Below are positions 29,443 through 37,671 of a stretch of DNA of 64,000 nt, one piece after another; position 1 is the stretch's first letter, and each line of letters opens with the position of its first letter. Both the position numbers and the translations under genes were made by a program. A model generated the notes under the pieces. It saw only the letters and a program-made list of their open reading frames with translations. It did not search any database and was not told where the DNA came from. Source of the DNA: Cryobacterium gelidum (GTDB lineage Bacteria; Actinomycetota; Actinomycetes; Actinomycetales; Microbacteriaceae); NCBI RefSeq assembly GCF_004403985.1, contig NZ_SOHL01000027.1, positions 62,373 to 126,372 of the forward strand, written 5' to 3'.

Positions 29443-29455
29443 CTTCGTGACGAAG
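29443..29455. repeat. Second copy of the relaxase-upstream palindrome
   Basis: CTTCGTGACGAAG lies about 40 bases upstream of the truncated relaxase copy, in the same flanking sequence (CCACCTCC before it, GTGCGCC after it) as the palindrome at 25131-25145. This shows that the duplicated block includes the relaxase leader. Confidence 0.6.
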
Positions 29456-29612
29456 GTGCGCCTCGAGCCACACGAAAATTGTTCGGGACTTCGTCGTGGC
29501 GGGACTCTGCACAGCGCCAATTGCCCCGTCACATTAATTGACGCTGGCGCGGCCTTCGTGGCGGCCTGCCGCGCCTCCACCTGCCTGGACAGATATTTCG
29601 AACTCGAATGCC

Positions 29613-31376
29613 CTAGCAACTAGGGTCGCGATGGATCTCTAGCTCAATCCCATTCGCTGCAAGTATCCTCAGGGTCTGATCGGAACGAGATGGCGGCACT
29701 GCAAGAACGAGAAGCCTACGCGCTCGACTTGCGCCGACATATAGAACGCGAAGAGCTTCGCTTACCGTAGAAGATTCCCAATCGTCGAGCACGTGCGCCT
29801 TTTTCGGGCGTTTTCGGAGGGGGATATCGAGCATCACCGCCTCGAATTCTGCTCCCTTCACGGCATGAATGTGGAGGCCGTTAAGTGCCAGGTCCGTCGC
29901 CGGTGGAGTAATCCAGAAGTCCCAATCTTCCGGAGTCGCCACTACGTATCGTCTACCCAGTGCCACAAACGGCACCAACGGATTCGGGAATCGGGCCGTC
30001 AGCAGTTGGATGATGCTGATCTTCGGATGAGATCTATCGGTCCAGGACGACGAAACTCTGATCATCTCCCGAATCAAGAGGTTGAGATGGGCCGGTTCCA
30101 GCCCGAGAACTTCCAACCGCTCGCGGAATCCCGCACCCTTGTGTTTGTCGCCCCAGTCGAAGGCGACCATGATCAATGCCGAAAGCCGAGCCATCGCCTC
30201 CTTTCGCAAGGAAGTTGTGCGCGAATCACGCAGCACAGCTAGGGCTCGAATCAACTGACCGGTGTTGCCGCTGCCCCGCTCGTTTGTCCGAGGCTGTCCG
30301 GAAAGATCTGATGCTCCGATGCGGCTGGACGACAGCACCATCGACGAGGACCAGTCGATGCCCAGGGCATCCATGTATTGCCCAAAGACTCGTCTTTGAT
30401 GCCCGGCCGAGCCAATCGCTACGACCACTCGCGGTGCGACGGGCCGACCGAGAAAGTTGCCTTTCGGTATGATTTCATCCCGACCGATGGAACGCATTGT
30501 GGTGACGATTCCGCAGATCGCTGCCGACGAACGATAGTTTTCGTTCAATCTAACGATTGTGTCCGGTGGTAGTTTTCCCTTGTACTCGACGAAAGCGGCA
30601 GGGGACGCACGCCGAAACTCATAAATTGATTGATCGGGATCAGCGACTACGAGAACATGGATCCCCAAGTTTTCCAATGCTCGTACTATCTCGTGTTCGA
30701 TGAGGGAGCAGTCTTGAAACTCATCGACGATAATTTCCTTAAACCGAATACCGAGACGATTGGTTAGCCACTCGGCGTCCAAATTCCTTAGAATCGACAG
30801 TGCCTGAACCCGGGCGTGATCGCAGTCAAATATCCCAGCGCTAACGAATCCTTGAACCTTGGACTTTGCGATCGGAATCAACTGGCTTGGTGACAGCCCT
30901 GCTTTCGAAAGTGTGCCGACATAAGTGCGGTCCGACTCGGGTGCCTCAGCTGCGTACTCAAGGTCTCCGTCGACATTAGGGCTAAAGCTACTTAGAGAGA
31001 GTCCTGCACCGCCAATCGTTCCGTGACGGATTTCAGTCCAGGGAAGTTCATCCCAAGAGTCGAGATATTTAGGAGTCACCGCTTTCGTACGTCTGAGCCA
31101 AGGTGTGACTATAAATCGGTGTAAGAAGCTGTCAAACGTGCCCAGAAAGTTGGGGCTGGCGAGCAGCGACGGATCGTCCGATGCTCGCTGGTGAGCCTGG
31201 TCTACTGCGGCGTTAGTGAAGGAGAGCAGCGCGACCCCTGATCCTCCGGCACCGCACTGGCGCCGATAGCGCGCAACGATGGCTCGAGTCTTACCGGCTC
31301 CAGGGCATGCCTCCACCAGACGCACAGAGGGTTCGAGGATCCTTTGCTGCATGACGCTCAGCTCGCGGTCGATCAA
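29613..31376 (-). CDS. gajB: GajB-like UvrD-family helicase of a Gabija system
   Basis: This 587-residue SF1A helicase has Walker A ACPGAGKT (23-30), motif Ia LLSFTNAAV (50-58), motif II VDEFQD (217-222), motif III ADPDQSIYEFR (245-255), motif IV-like LNENYRSS, and a late LRVLYVGASRA that is motif VI. In Gabija, GajB partners with the GajA nuclease and helps sense or act on phage DNA. The ATG overlaps the gajA stop by four bases, so the two are coupled. E. coli-type GajB is somewhat shorter (about 490 residues by memory). The middle region is longer here. Confidence 0.85.
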   Translation of the reverse strand: MIDRELSVMQQRILEPSVRLVEACPGAGKTRAIVARYRRQCGAGGSGVALLSFTNAAVDQAHQRASDDPSLLASPNFLGTFDSFLHRFIVTPWLRRTKAVTPKYLDSWDELPWTEIRHGTIGGAGLSLSSFSPNVDGDLEYAAEAPESDRTYVGTLSKAGLSPSQLIPIAKSKVQGFVSAGIFDCDHARVQALSILRNLDAEWLTNRLGIRFKEIIVDEFQDCSLIEHEIVRALENLGIHVLVVADPDQSIYEFRRASPAAFVEYKGKLPPDTIVRLNENYRSSAAICGIVTTMRSIGRDEIIPKGNFLGRPVAPRVVVAIGSAGHQRRVFGQYMDALGIDWSSSMVLSSSRIGASDLSGQPRTNERGSGNTGQLIRALAVLRDSRTTSLRKEAMARLSALIMVAFDWGDKHKGAGFRERLEVLGLEPAHLNLLIREMIRVSSSWTDRSHPKISIIQLLTARFPNPLVPFVALGRRYVVATPEDWDFWITPPATDLALNGLHIHAVKGAEFEAVMLDIPLRKRPKKAHVLDDWESSTVSEALRVLYVGASRARRLLVLAVPPSRSDQTLRILAANGIELEIHRDPSC

Positions 31377-33346
31377 CGGATGTTGTCCGCTTCACGATTC
31401 TGAGGCGCGGACGAACTTCTCGAGGTTCGGTCGAGCGTCGAAACAAGACCATGGATTGCACTCTTGATGTAATCGGGAACTTCTACTTTTGCGCCCCCTC
31501 GCAGCGACTCGCTAATGAGCTGGGCAAATTCTCCTTTTCCGAGATCAAGCCCGCCCTTCTTCCCTCGAATTTCTTTCGCGAAGGCCTTGGCGCGGTCCGC
31601 CGTCACGTCGCCCGCATCGGCGAATAATCGGTCCCATTTCTTCCCAGAGTTCTTGTGGATGCGAACGAAGGTGGAACGCAGTAGCGCCTCATTGGCGGGC
31701 AGTGCGAATAAGTCCGCTTCAAGAGTCGTCTGGCCATGGTGAACCGCCAACCGGCGATCCTCGACATGATCCGCGAACAGTGTTTCATATCGTTCCTTGC
31801 GCTTCGCCCCTTGAAGAACCCCTGCCTTGTTGGGATCCCCATCGGTGATCACGGCGACATGGTCGACCCGGTGATGATCGCCAGCTAGAAGCAGCGATAG
31901 ATACGGCTCGAAATCTACGCCGTCAATCGCTATGAAAGTTGAAGAGGCAAGGTGGCGAAGCGCTTCCTTGTCGTTCTTGTAGAGCAACTCTCGAGCTATT
32001 TCCGGAATGAGGATCGCTTCAGCTATCCCTTCTACCAGCACGATATGACGCGCGAATAGGAGCGATGAGCGAGTGACGCTAAGGTACCTGTCGATCTTGC
32101 GAACCTGCTCGGGCTTGAGCCTAAGCTCGGCGAGAGATGTTGCCTTAGTGCTCCAGGATGCTTCAGGCAATGGAGCTGAATTCGATTCTTCAACATCGGT
32201 CGGACATTCGTTGGATCTCGAGGCGAGGGACAGAATCGGACCATCAGCGGGAATCTGATCGTCCAAAGGCGATGCCGGCATTGCCTCAATGACTCGCGAG
32301 ACGACAACGACTTTTTCAATGGACACTGCACTGGCGAGATTGGGTGAATGCGTCGTGACTACGACCTGGACTCGACCTTCCGGATCAATACTCGTTAGTT
32401 CTTTGCTCGACTGGCTCTCCCGCGCCTGGGCCGCAAGATAATCGAGAAGTACCGATTGCAGTTGAGGATGCAAATGCGCTTCAGGCTCCTCAACTAGCAG
32501 CAGCGTCAGATCGTAGTCTTTCGCGTTCGCCAACTGCAGAACGATGGTTGCGATGAAGACCAAATTCGCATATCCCAAACCCGACGAGGCCAGCCGCAAA
32601 GGATCAATCCGCGCATCGGCAAGTTGGATTCTCATAAGTCCAGCGAGTCGCCTCAGTTCCTGCTTCCGTCCACCGAAGCGAACCTGGTGGGACCTACTAG
32701 GCGGAGAGATCTTAAGAAGGTGCGCCTCAATTTGGTCTCGAGCATTCTCAGACAAGGGCAGCGCCGAGATCTGTTCGACGAGTTCATTGGCCTGTTCAAT
32801 GAAAATTTCGCGATGGACGCGCTCAGAACCACCAGTAAGAACCTTCAGCACCTCCGCGAGGCGCTCTCCTCCACCGGAGTCTAGTTCGCGGATGGCATCA
32901 CGCAGCGGCGGAAGGTAGATGTGCGCGATCCGTTTACGGTTTGCCGGCTCCGCATCATCGACCCTTAGCTTTCCGACTCTTACGCTGGTGCGTTTCCAGT
33001 ACGGAAGATCCTCGTTGCCGGCGAAGAATGTGGTGTACCGGAGGTCATCATCCTCATCGACGAGTTGGGTCAGAAAGAGCGCCTTTTGTCCCTCCGTCAG
33101 GTCTGTATACGTCGCCGAAATCTCTACCGGGATATCGTCTTCGGCGGAATGTGTAGGGTCGTGCACAGCAGAGAAGGAAAAAGTCTTCTGTTCGAGTGCC
33201 GACGTCGTTGTCGCTCGAATCGCATCGATAATGGTGGACTTTCCGGACGCATTCTCTCCCACAAGCACAGTGAGATCCTCAGCGAGCGGGACACGGGTTG
33301 AGACGCCCGAACGAAAATTGGTGAGGTTCAACGTGGCGAGTCTCAT
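31373..33346 (-). CDS. gajA: GajA-like OLD-family ATPase/toprim nuclease of a Gabija system
   Basis: The 657-residue protein has an N-terminal ABC-type ATPase with Walker A GENASGKS (30-37), a signature region (LASSGLGYANL), Walker B LLLVEEPEAHLHP and the His switch VTTHSPN. The C-terminal toprim nuclease shows LVEGIAEAIL, AIDGVDF and ITDGDPNKAG with the D-x-D metal pair. GajA is a sequence-specific nicking or cutting enzyme restrained by nucleotides. The start at MRLATLNLTNFRSG is chosen because the ATPase begins there; 21 extra residues upstream read poorly. It is the first gene of the gajAB unit. Confidence 0.87.
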   Translation of the reverse strand: MRLATLNLTNFRSGVSTRVPLAEDLTVLVGENASGKSTIIDAIRATTTSALEQKTFSFSAVHDPTHSAEDDIPVEISATYTDLTEGQKALFLTQLVDEDDDLRYTTFFAGNEDLPYWKRTSVRVGKLRVDDAEPANRKRIAHIYLPPLRDAIRELDSGGGERLAEVLKVLTGGSERVHREIFIEQANELVEQISALPLSENARDQIEAHLLKISPPSRSHQVRFGGRKQELRRLAGLMRIQLADARIDPLRLASSGLGYANLVFIATIVLQLANAKDYDLTLLLVEEPEAHLHPQLQSVLLDYLAAQARESQSSKELTSIDPEGRVQVVVTTHSPNLASAVSIEKVVVVSRVIEAMPASPLDDQIPADGPILSLASRSNECPTDVEESNSAPLPEASWSTKATSLAELRLKPEQVRKIDRYLSVTRSSLLFARHIVLVEGIAEAILIPEIARELLYKNDKEALRHLASSTFIAIDGVDFEPYLSLLLAGDHHRVDHVAVITDGDPNKAGVLQGAKRKERYETLFADHVEDRRLAVHHGQTTLEADLFALPANEALLRSTFVRIHKNSGKKWDRLFADAGDVTADRAKAFAKEIRGKKGGLDLGKGEFAQLISESLRGGAKVEVPDYIKSAIHGLVSTLDRTSRSSSAPQNREADNIR

Positions 33347-33706
33347 CTTCCCGACCCAGCGCAACGCAACGCAGTTCTGCCGGCTGGCATGTTGGAAACG
33401 CACGCACACATTGACAATCCCCCATCAGTCGTGATTAAAGTATGCCAGCTTGCCTACTTTGAAATCACGAATCCTGCGACTGGCGGGTAACGCTTGTCGA
33501 TAGATAGCGCAAGTCCGGACAGTTAGTAGCACCATTCCGGGGACGTGGTACCGAGACGTTGACGCCAGTTCAAGCTGAAGGGCGACAGGGTCCGCGTTGA
33601 TCCAGCCAAGCTTGCGCGAAACTCTCTCCGACCCCCCCCTACTATCGCCGCGTAATTGGGGTCAATACCTGCTGATTGATAGCCATCTACTTGAGGGGTC
33701 TGCCCG
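33347..33706. other. Intergenic region upstream of gajA
   Basis: About 360 bases contain the gajA promoter and the 3' flank of the gene at 33707, which is on the same strand. A GC-poor patch near 33425-33475 is the likeliest promoter area. No repeat or RNA gene is recognised. Confidence 0.35.
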
Positions 33707-34309
33707 TCAACTGACGCGAAAGTCGTACGGATCGTCGGGGCTAATATCACTGTCAAGCACAACACCTGGCTCAGCCCGAATAGCGGCCAAGGCCACGGCC
33801 GGATCCGCGACCCATTCGCGCTCTCTGGCCGACAGCAGGTTAGACAATCGAAGCAGCCCTTCGGCGTCATCGCCTTCCAGCGGTACCTTCATTGCGTAGA
33901 CCATCACCCATCGTGTGAACTTCTGCGATGTAGGTTCGTCCGCATTGGTTTGGAGAGCTCCGATAGCGGAGGATGCGTCGCGCCTGATTTGAGCCACTTT
34001 GGTGTCGGACTCACCGCGGAACCTCGCCCACAAGACGCTGTCGGCGAAGCTAGTCAGAGCAGCGGCGAGAGGAGCGCGCCGAAGTCGACCTCGCTCGGCA
34101 GCCATCTCCCGGTGGTTCATTCGAGTCAGCCCATTGGCTTCGTCGAGGGCCTCTGCACTCTTTTTCCATGCGGCGTTGGCATCGGCCTGAGCCGCCACCG
34201 CCGCCCGGCTGGACGCCCCACTATTTACCGCGGCGACAAGGGCTGTTAGCGCGGCGGCGATCGTCGCGATAGCCACAACAATTTGCAGCCATAACGGCAC
34301 AGTTTCCAT
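33707..34309 (-). CDS. Membrane-anchored hypothetical protein
   Basis: The 200-residue protein has an N-terminal membrane helix (LWLQIVVAIATIAAALTALVAAV, residues 6-28) followed by a coiled coil rich in Ala (about 35-75: AQADANAAWKKSAEALDEANGLTR). A soluble helical domain ends DSDISPDDPYDFRVS. This layout (one helix, coiled coil, small domain) is common among phage and island proteins. It lies about 360 bases upstream of gajA on the same strand, but with this gap it is unlikely to be part of the Gabija operon. Confidence 0.6.
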   Translation of the reverse strand: METVPLWLQIVVAIATIAAALTALVAAVNSGASSRAAVAAQADANAAWKKSAEALDEANGLTRMNHREMAAERGRLRRAPLAAALTSFADSVLWARFRGESDTKVAQIRRDASSAIGALQTNADEPTSQKFTRWVMVYAMKVPLEGDDAEGLLRLSNLLSAREREWVADPAVALAAIRAEPGVVLDSDISPDDPYDFRVS

Positions 34310-34467
34310 GATTGAACACTACCGACGATAGCCAGACACCATCGCCAATGGTCGCTATGCCACAAACGGACACCACGATCACGCAGCGCAAGCTCCCCGG
34401 TTCTGATGCCACGCCAACGCAGAAGCCGGCACCGGCTCAAGCGAACCCATCCCACGCGACGAGGGAA

Positions 34468-34756
34468 TCAGATGAACTGGCCCAAACGATCCTGCATGCG
34501 GCTGGCAAGTTCGTGCGGGAAGGTCGTTACCCAGTGTGGCCAGTTTCGGGCTATCGATAAGAAGTTTCCATTAGATCGCATTTGGTCCAGGCTTTCGGTT
34601 CGCCATTTCAGAACCATGGCCGCCGCACGAGAGGGACGACCCATATACAAAATCCAATATCGACGGCGAGCGGCAGGCAGGGAAGAACGTGATCATGACT
34701 CCGATACGCAAAACGTAGTGGTCTGCGGCCGATACGAGCGCCGCGCCAAGCTGCAT
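34468..34756 (-). pseudogene. Possible frameshifted small membrane protein gene
   Basis: One frame reads MQLGAALVSAADHYVLRIGVMITFF, a credible membrane helix. The next frame continues with LPAARRRYWILYMGRPSRAA and ends DRLGQFI at 34468. A shift near 34680, in a CCTGCCTGCC stretch, would join them into about 96 residues. There is no clear binding site and no family match, so this is a weak call. Confidence 0.22.
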
Positions 34757-34929
34757 CACGAAAAGCGGCGCACCCCGGATACGTTCGCGTGATCGAACAT
34801 GTACATCTTTGGTCGACGTCAGGACTAGCTGAAACGCGCCGATCCCAACTTATCTCGTACGGTCAAGGAGTCTCTTGCCCACTCGGCGCGGAACAAGAAC
34901 GAGGGCGACTGAACACAGCTAATGATGTT

Positions 34930-34967
34930 CAAGGAACGGGGTGAGCGTGGAGCGTCCCGGTTCCTTG
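34930..34967. repeat. Inverted repeat upstream of the retron effector gene
   Basis: CAAGGAAC-G-GGG and CCC-G-GTTCCTTG form an 11-base-pair stem with one mismatch and a 14-base loop. It lies 48 bases before the GTG of the effector gene. There is no following T run on either strand, so it is more likely an operator or structured leader than an intrinsic terminator. Confidence 0.4.
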
Positions 34968-35015
34968 ATGGGTCGGCAGTTGCATGCTGTGCCCCGAGGC
35001 CCCTAAATAGAGACT

Positions 35016-36230
35016 GTGTCAGTAAAACTTTCCTCGACGGGTAGAGGGCTTTCTTGGCTCGAAAACTTCCCAGACGAGTCTCGAGCGATAGCCACTCAGC
35101 TCCTTGACGCCTTCATGCTCGTCAGCTGGAGCGACGCAAGGATCGAATTGAGAAGACGCCTCGAGTTTGTATACAACTCGGCGGTTAGCCAGCGAAAGGG
35201 GCCCGCCTGGGTCCTTCCGGTGATGGCCGACGAGGATACGAGAGCAATGGCCGATCTCGATCGCGGTATCGATCCCGTAGCTTTTGAGAATTTTCTACCA
35301 GCTTCCGGGATCTCGTCGACTCCGGGCAGCGAGGGCGCGGTCGGGAATTTGGTGCGCGATAGCGTATTGCGAGGTGCCATCGGGCCGAAAACCGACATTG
35401 AAGAGCTGAGGTCGAAAAAGGTTCGGACCGTGATTCTTGTTACAGATCTTGTTGAGAGCGGTTCGCAGGTCGAGGATTTTGCAGCCTCGCTTTTGAGGAA
35501 CACAACCCTGCGCAGCTGGAAGTCTGGTCGTTGGATCCAGACATGGGTCGTGGCCTACGCGGTGTCTCAAGCTGCTCAAGAAAAATTAGAATCCTCACCA
35601 TTTATTGACAAGCTGTTCTTCGTTGCCAGCGCACCTGCGATCGAGTCTCTCCCCTGGCCGAGATCTTCAATCACCCAGGCCCAACTCTTGTGTATGGAGC
35701 ACGCTCGGAGAAAAGTGGGTGCAATGGGCTACAAGGGCCACGGCGGACTATTCGCCTTCCAGGAGAGGCCTCCCAACACCTCGCCTGCTGTGTTCCGGCA
35801 AACAGGGAAGGACTGGTCTCCTCTATTTGAAGGGCGGCGGACCCCGGACGATCTTCAACAAGAGCTTCGCAATGTGTCCAAGCCAGAGACCAACCACGCA
35901 CTGACGTTGACCGCGGTGTACCAGCGACGGCTTTCGGCGAACATCGAAAGACAATTCCGTGCTGACAATCAAGTTCTATTGACAGCTCTTGCTCTGCTCC
36001 TGCGCGACCCGACGGCACCGGGTAAGATCGCCAGCGCTCTATCGCTATCTCAAACTGCTGCCGAAGCTGTGATCGCTTTCTTGCATCGGATGGGCTGGGT
36101 CACCGACGATGGTTTTGTGACAGAGGCGGGCCGAGCTGAACTCAGGGCAGGAAAGAGAGCAATCCGGCGAGTCGGGAGGAAGAATTACCCTGAGCCCGAC
36201 GCTCCGTACTATCCTTCAAGCCTGAGGTGA
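35016..36230 (+). CDS. Retron-associated phosphoribosyltransferase-like/winged-helix effector
   Basis: The 404-residue protein has an N-terminal segment WLENFPDESRAIATQLLDAF (14-33), typical of the PRTase-CE type of phosphoribosyltransferase-like proteins. The putative PRPP-loop strand is ILVTDLVESGSQ (140-151), where the usual acidic pair before the T/S-G loop is reduced to one Asp. The C-terminal 80 residues (LTALALLLRDPTAPGKIASALSLSQTAAEAVIAFLHRMGWV...) form a winged helix. Such effectors accompany some retrons, by memory. Start is GTG with a poor binding site. Its stop codon lies inside the a1 arm of the retron RNA, so effector, RNA and reverse transcriptase are one unit. The likely role is a toxin held in check by the reverse transcriptase-msDNA complex. 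Confidence 0.7.
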   Translation: MSVKLSSTGRGLSWLENFPDESRAIATQLLDAFMLVSWSDARIELRRRLEFVYNSAVSQRKGPAWVLPVMADEDTRAMADLDRGIDPVAFENFLPASGISSTPGSEGAVGNLVRDSVLRGAIGPKTDIEELRSKKVRTVILVTDLVESGSQVEDFAASLLRNTTLRSWKSGRWIQTWVVAYAVSQAAQEKLESSPFIDKLFFVASAPAIESLPWPRSSITQAQLLCMEHARRKVGAMGYKGHGGLFAFQERPPNTSPAVFRQTGKDWSPLFEGRRTPDDLQQELRNVSKPETNHALTLTAVYQRRLSANIERQFRADNQVLLTALALLLRDPTAPGKIASALSLSQTAAEAVIAFLHRMGWVTDDGFVTEAGRAELRAGKRAIRRVGRKNYPEPDAPYYPSSLR

Positions 36231-36472
36231 GGAGACCGGTGCCCGGACACCTAGTGATGAAGTCGGGACGTCGTTCCGACTCGTTGAGCATTCGTGCTCA
36301 AGCGATTCTTCTTAGAATTGCGGGATCTTCGCAAACGGAGATTCTCGGACAAGCTCACGCAACGCGTGTGTGCACGGACAAGACGCCCTGCGTTGTCTCC
36401 GGGCTCCTCTTGCCCGTGAATCCCTGGCGGGATTTCGAGTCAGAGTAGATGTCCACACCGTCCCCTCACCTC
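36224..36472 (+). ncRNA. Retron msr-msd non-coding RNA
   Basis: The arms a1 (36224-36241, GAGGTGAGGAGACCGGTG) and a2 (36456-36472) pair over 16 base pairs with one mismatch and one bulged C. Just after a1 comes CCTAGTG, whose G at 36254 is the candidate branching guanosine. Two msr-like hairpins follow: 36261-36281 (9 base pairs, 3-base loop) and 36284-36301 (7 base pairs closed by a TTCG tetraloop). A long msd-like hairpin spans 36340-36422: GATTC, CGG and CAAG pair with CTTG, CCG and GAATC, and inside CAACGC (36360-36365) pairs with GCGTTG (36390-36395). The a1 arm overlaps the effector stop and a2 overlaps the first codons of the reverse transcriptase gene. This order is the canonical retron architecture. 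Confidence 0.75.
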
Positions 36473-37576
36473 TACCAAAAAGCAGCCATTGCCGCTGGCG
36501 TAAGTGCCTCAGTCGCTCGTAGGGCAGGTTCTGTATCGCGAGACATCCAAGCGTCGGGCGCATTCCCTGTGTTGACCCTCAGACATTTGGCCCACGAGAC
36601 CGGCGCCTCGTATGGGTACCTGCGAAGGATCGTAAAGAGGTACGCAGACGAATATCAATCCATCCGGCGTATCAAGCGTGATGGCACCTTCCGGTTGATA
36701 TCAGCGCCGAATCCTATGTTGATGGACGTTCAGCGTTGGATCCTTGAGCACATCCTCAACACGTTACCTAGACACCCGGGCTCGTTCGCGTATCATCGCG
36801 GAATCGGAATCCGGCAGTGTGCCGAACTGCATGTGGGTTCGCGGTGGCTGGTGAAGATGGATCTTCACAACTTTTTCGGTGAGATTCGCGAGAATCGTGT
36901 TTACCGGGTGTTTCGTCAGCTCAACTACCCGGCACTCCTATCGTTTGAAATGGCCAGACTTTGCACACGTTTGGACAGGATAGATCCATTCACCGAAGCG
37001 GTCGAACGAGGAGTGGGATCCTACGACGATGGTCGGCTGGGAAGGCTGCCACAGGGCGCACCCACAAGCGGGGCTCTCGCCAATCGGGTCGCCACAGATC
37101 TTGACAACGAGCTCCAGAACCTTGCGGACGGGTCAGGGTTTATCTATTCCAGGTATTCCGACGACCTAACGTTCTCCTCGCCTGCGCCCTTTAGCAGGCC
37201 TGAGGGAATGCGTCTCATCAGTGCTGTGAGCAGGGCAGCTAGTCTTGCCGGATTCGAACCACATCGGCGCAAGACACGACTTGTCCCGCCCGGAGCCCGC
37301 AAAATCGTTCTCGGATTACTTGTCAGCGATACCGGAGTCAAACTGCTACCGGAATTTCGTCGTCAGACCCAGAATCATATCCGCGCTGCAGGGAAATTCG
37401 GCATCCAGCAGCACTCTTCGAAGCGAAACTTTCATTCGGTCTTGTCCATGATCAACCACGTCGACGGACGCCTCGCATTTGCATATGGCATCGATCCGGA
37501 GTGGACAATACCTGAAATGTTGGCTTGGACCGAGGTGCTAGAGATGAACGGCTACCCGAGTGTGGCCAAGGCTTAA
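36449..37576 (+). CDS. Retron-type reverse transcriptase
   Basis: The 375-residue RNA-dependent DNA polymerase would make msDNA from the RNA encoded just upstream. Fingers and palm motifs are visible: FRLISAPNPMLMDVQRWI (81-98), catalytic KMDLHNFF (Asp138), LPQGAPTSGALAN (200-212) and the active-site YSRYSDDLTFSS with YSDD at 236-239. IVLGLLV (286-292) sits at the place of the retron VTG motif. The length suits retron reverse transcriptases (300-400), and no maturase or endonuclease domain follows, which argues against a group II intron. The ATG at 36449 follows only CAGAG. The a2 arm of the RNA lies inside the first eight codons. Confidence 0.9.
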   Translation: MSTPSPHLYQKAAIAAGVSASVARRAGSVSRDIQASGAFPVLTLRHLAHETGASYGYLRRIVKRYADEYQSIRRIKRDGTFRLISAPNPMLMDVQRWILEHILNTLPRHPGSFAYHRGIGIRQCAELHVGSRWLVKMDLHNFFGEIRENRVYRVFRQLNYPALLSFEMARLCTRLDRIDPFTEAVERGVGSYDDGRLGRLPQGAPTSGALANRVATDLDNELQNLADGSGFIYSRYSDDLTFSSPAPFSRPEGMRLISAVSRAASLAGFEPHRRKTRLVPPGARKIVLGLLVSDTGVKLLPEFRRQTQNHIRAAGKFGIQQHSSKRNFHSVLSMINHVDGRLAFAYGIDPEWTIPEMLAWTEVLEMNGYPSVAKA

Positions 37577-37671
37577 GAGTCCGCCCTCTCCGTCAAAAGA
37601 TCCATGATCCGACCAGGAAGCGGTTTTCTGGCTGCGACAGTTTCATGGCTCCGGAGGTACCAGTATGGAGA

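Larger units (their letters stand above)
34310..35015. other. About 700-base region without an intact gene
   Basis: The region separates the membrane protein gene from the retron. Its right end holds the inverted repeat at 34930-34967. The middle holds a possible frameshifted small gene on the minus strand (34468-34756), listed separately. No tRNA is found. Confidence 0.4.

Noticed and set aside
28487-29512. A functional second relaxase
   Set aside because: The match to the intact gene ends at about 28629, before any helicase domain, and the N-terminal leader has a two-base insertion. It is a fragment.
34406-34792. A 128-residue basic protein on the plus strand
   Set aside because: Extreme arginine and histidine content with no motif and no binding site. 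The opposite strand offers a better, though weak, reading.
36449-37576. Group II intron or DGR reverse transcriptase
   Set aside because: No maturase or endonuclease domain, no intron boundary motifs, no variable-repeat pair, and a retron-like RNA directly upstream.
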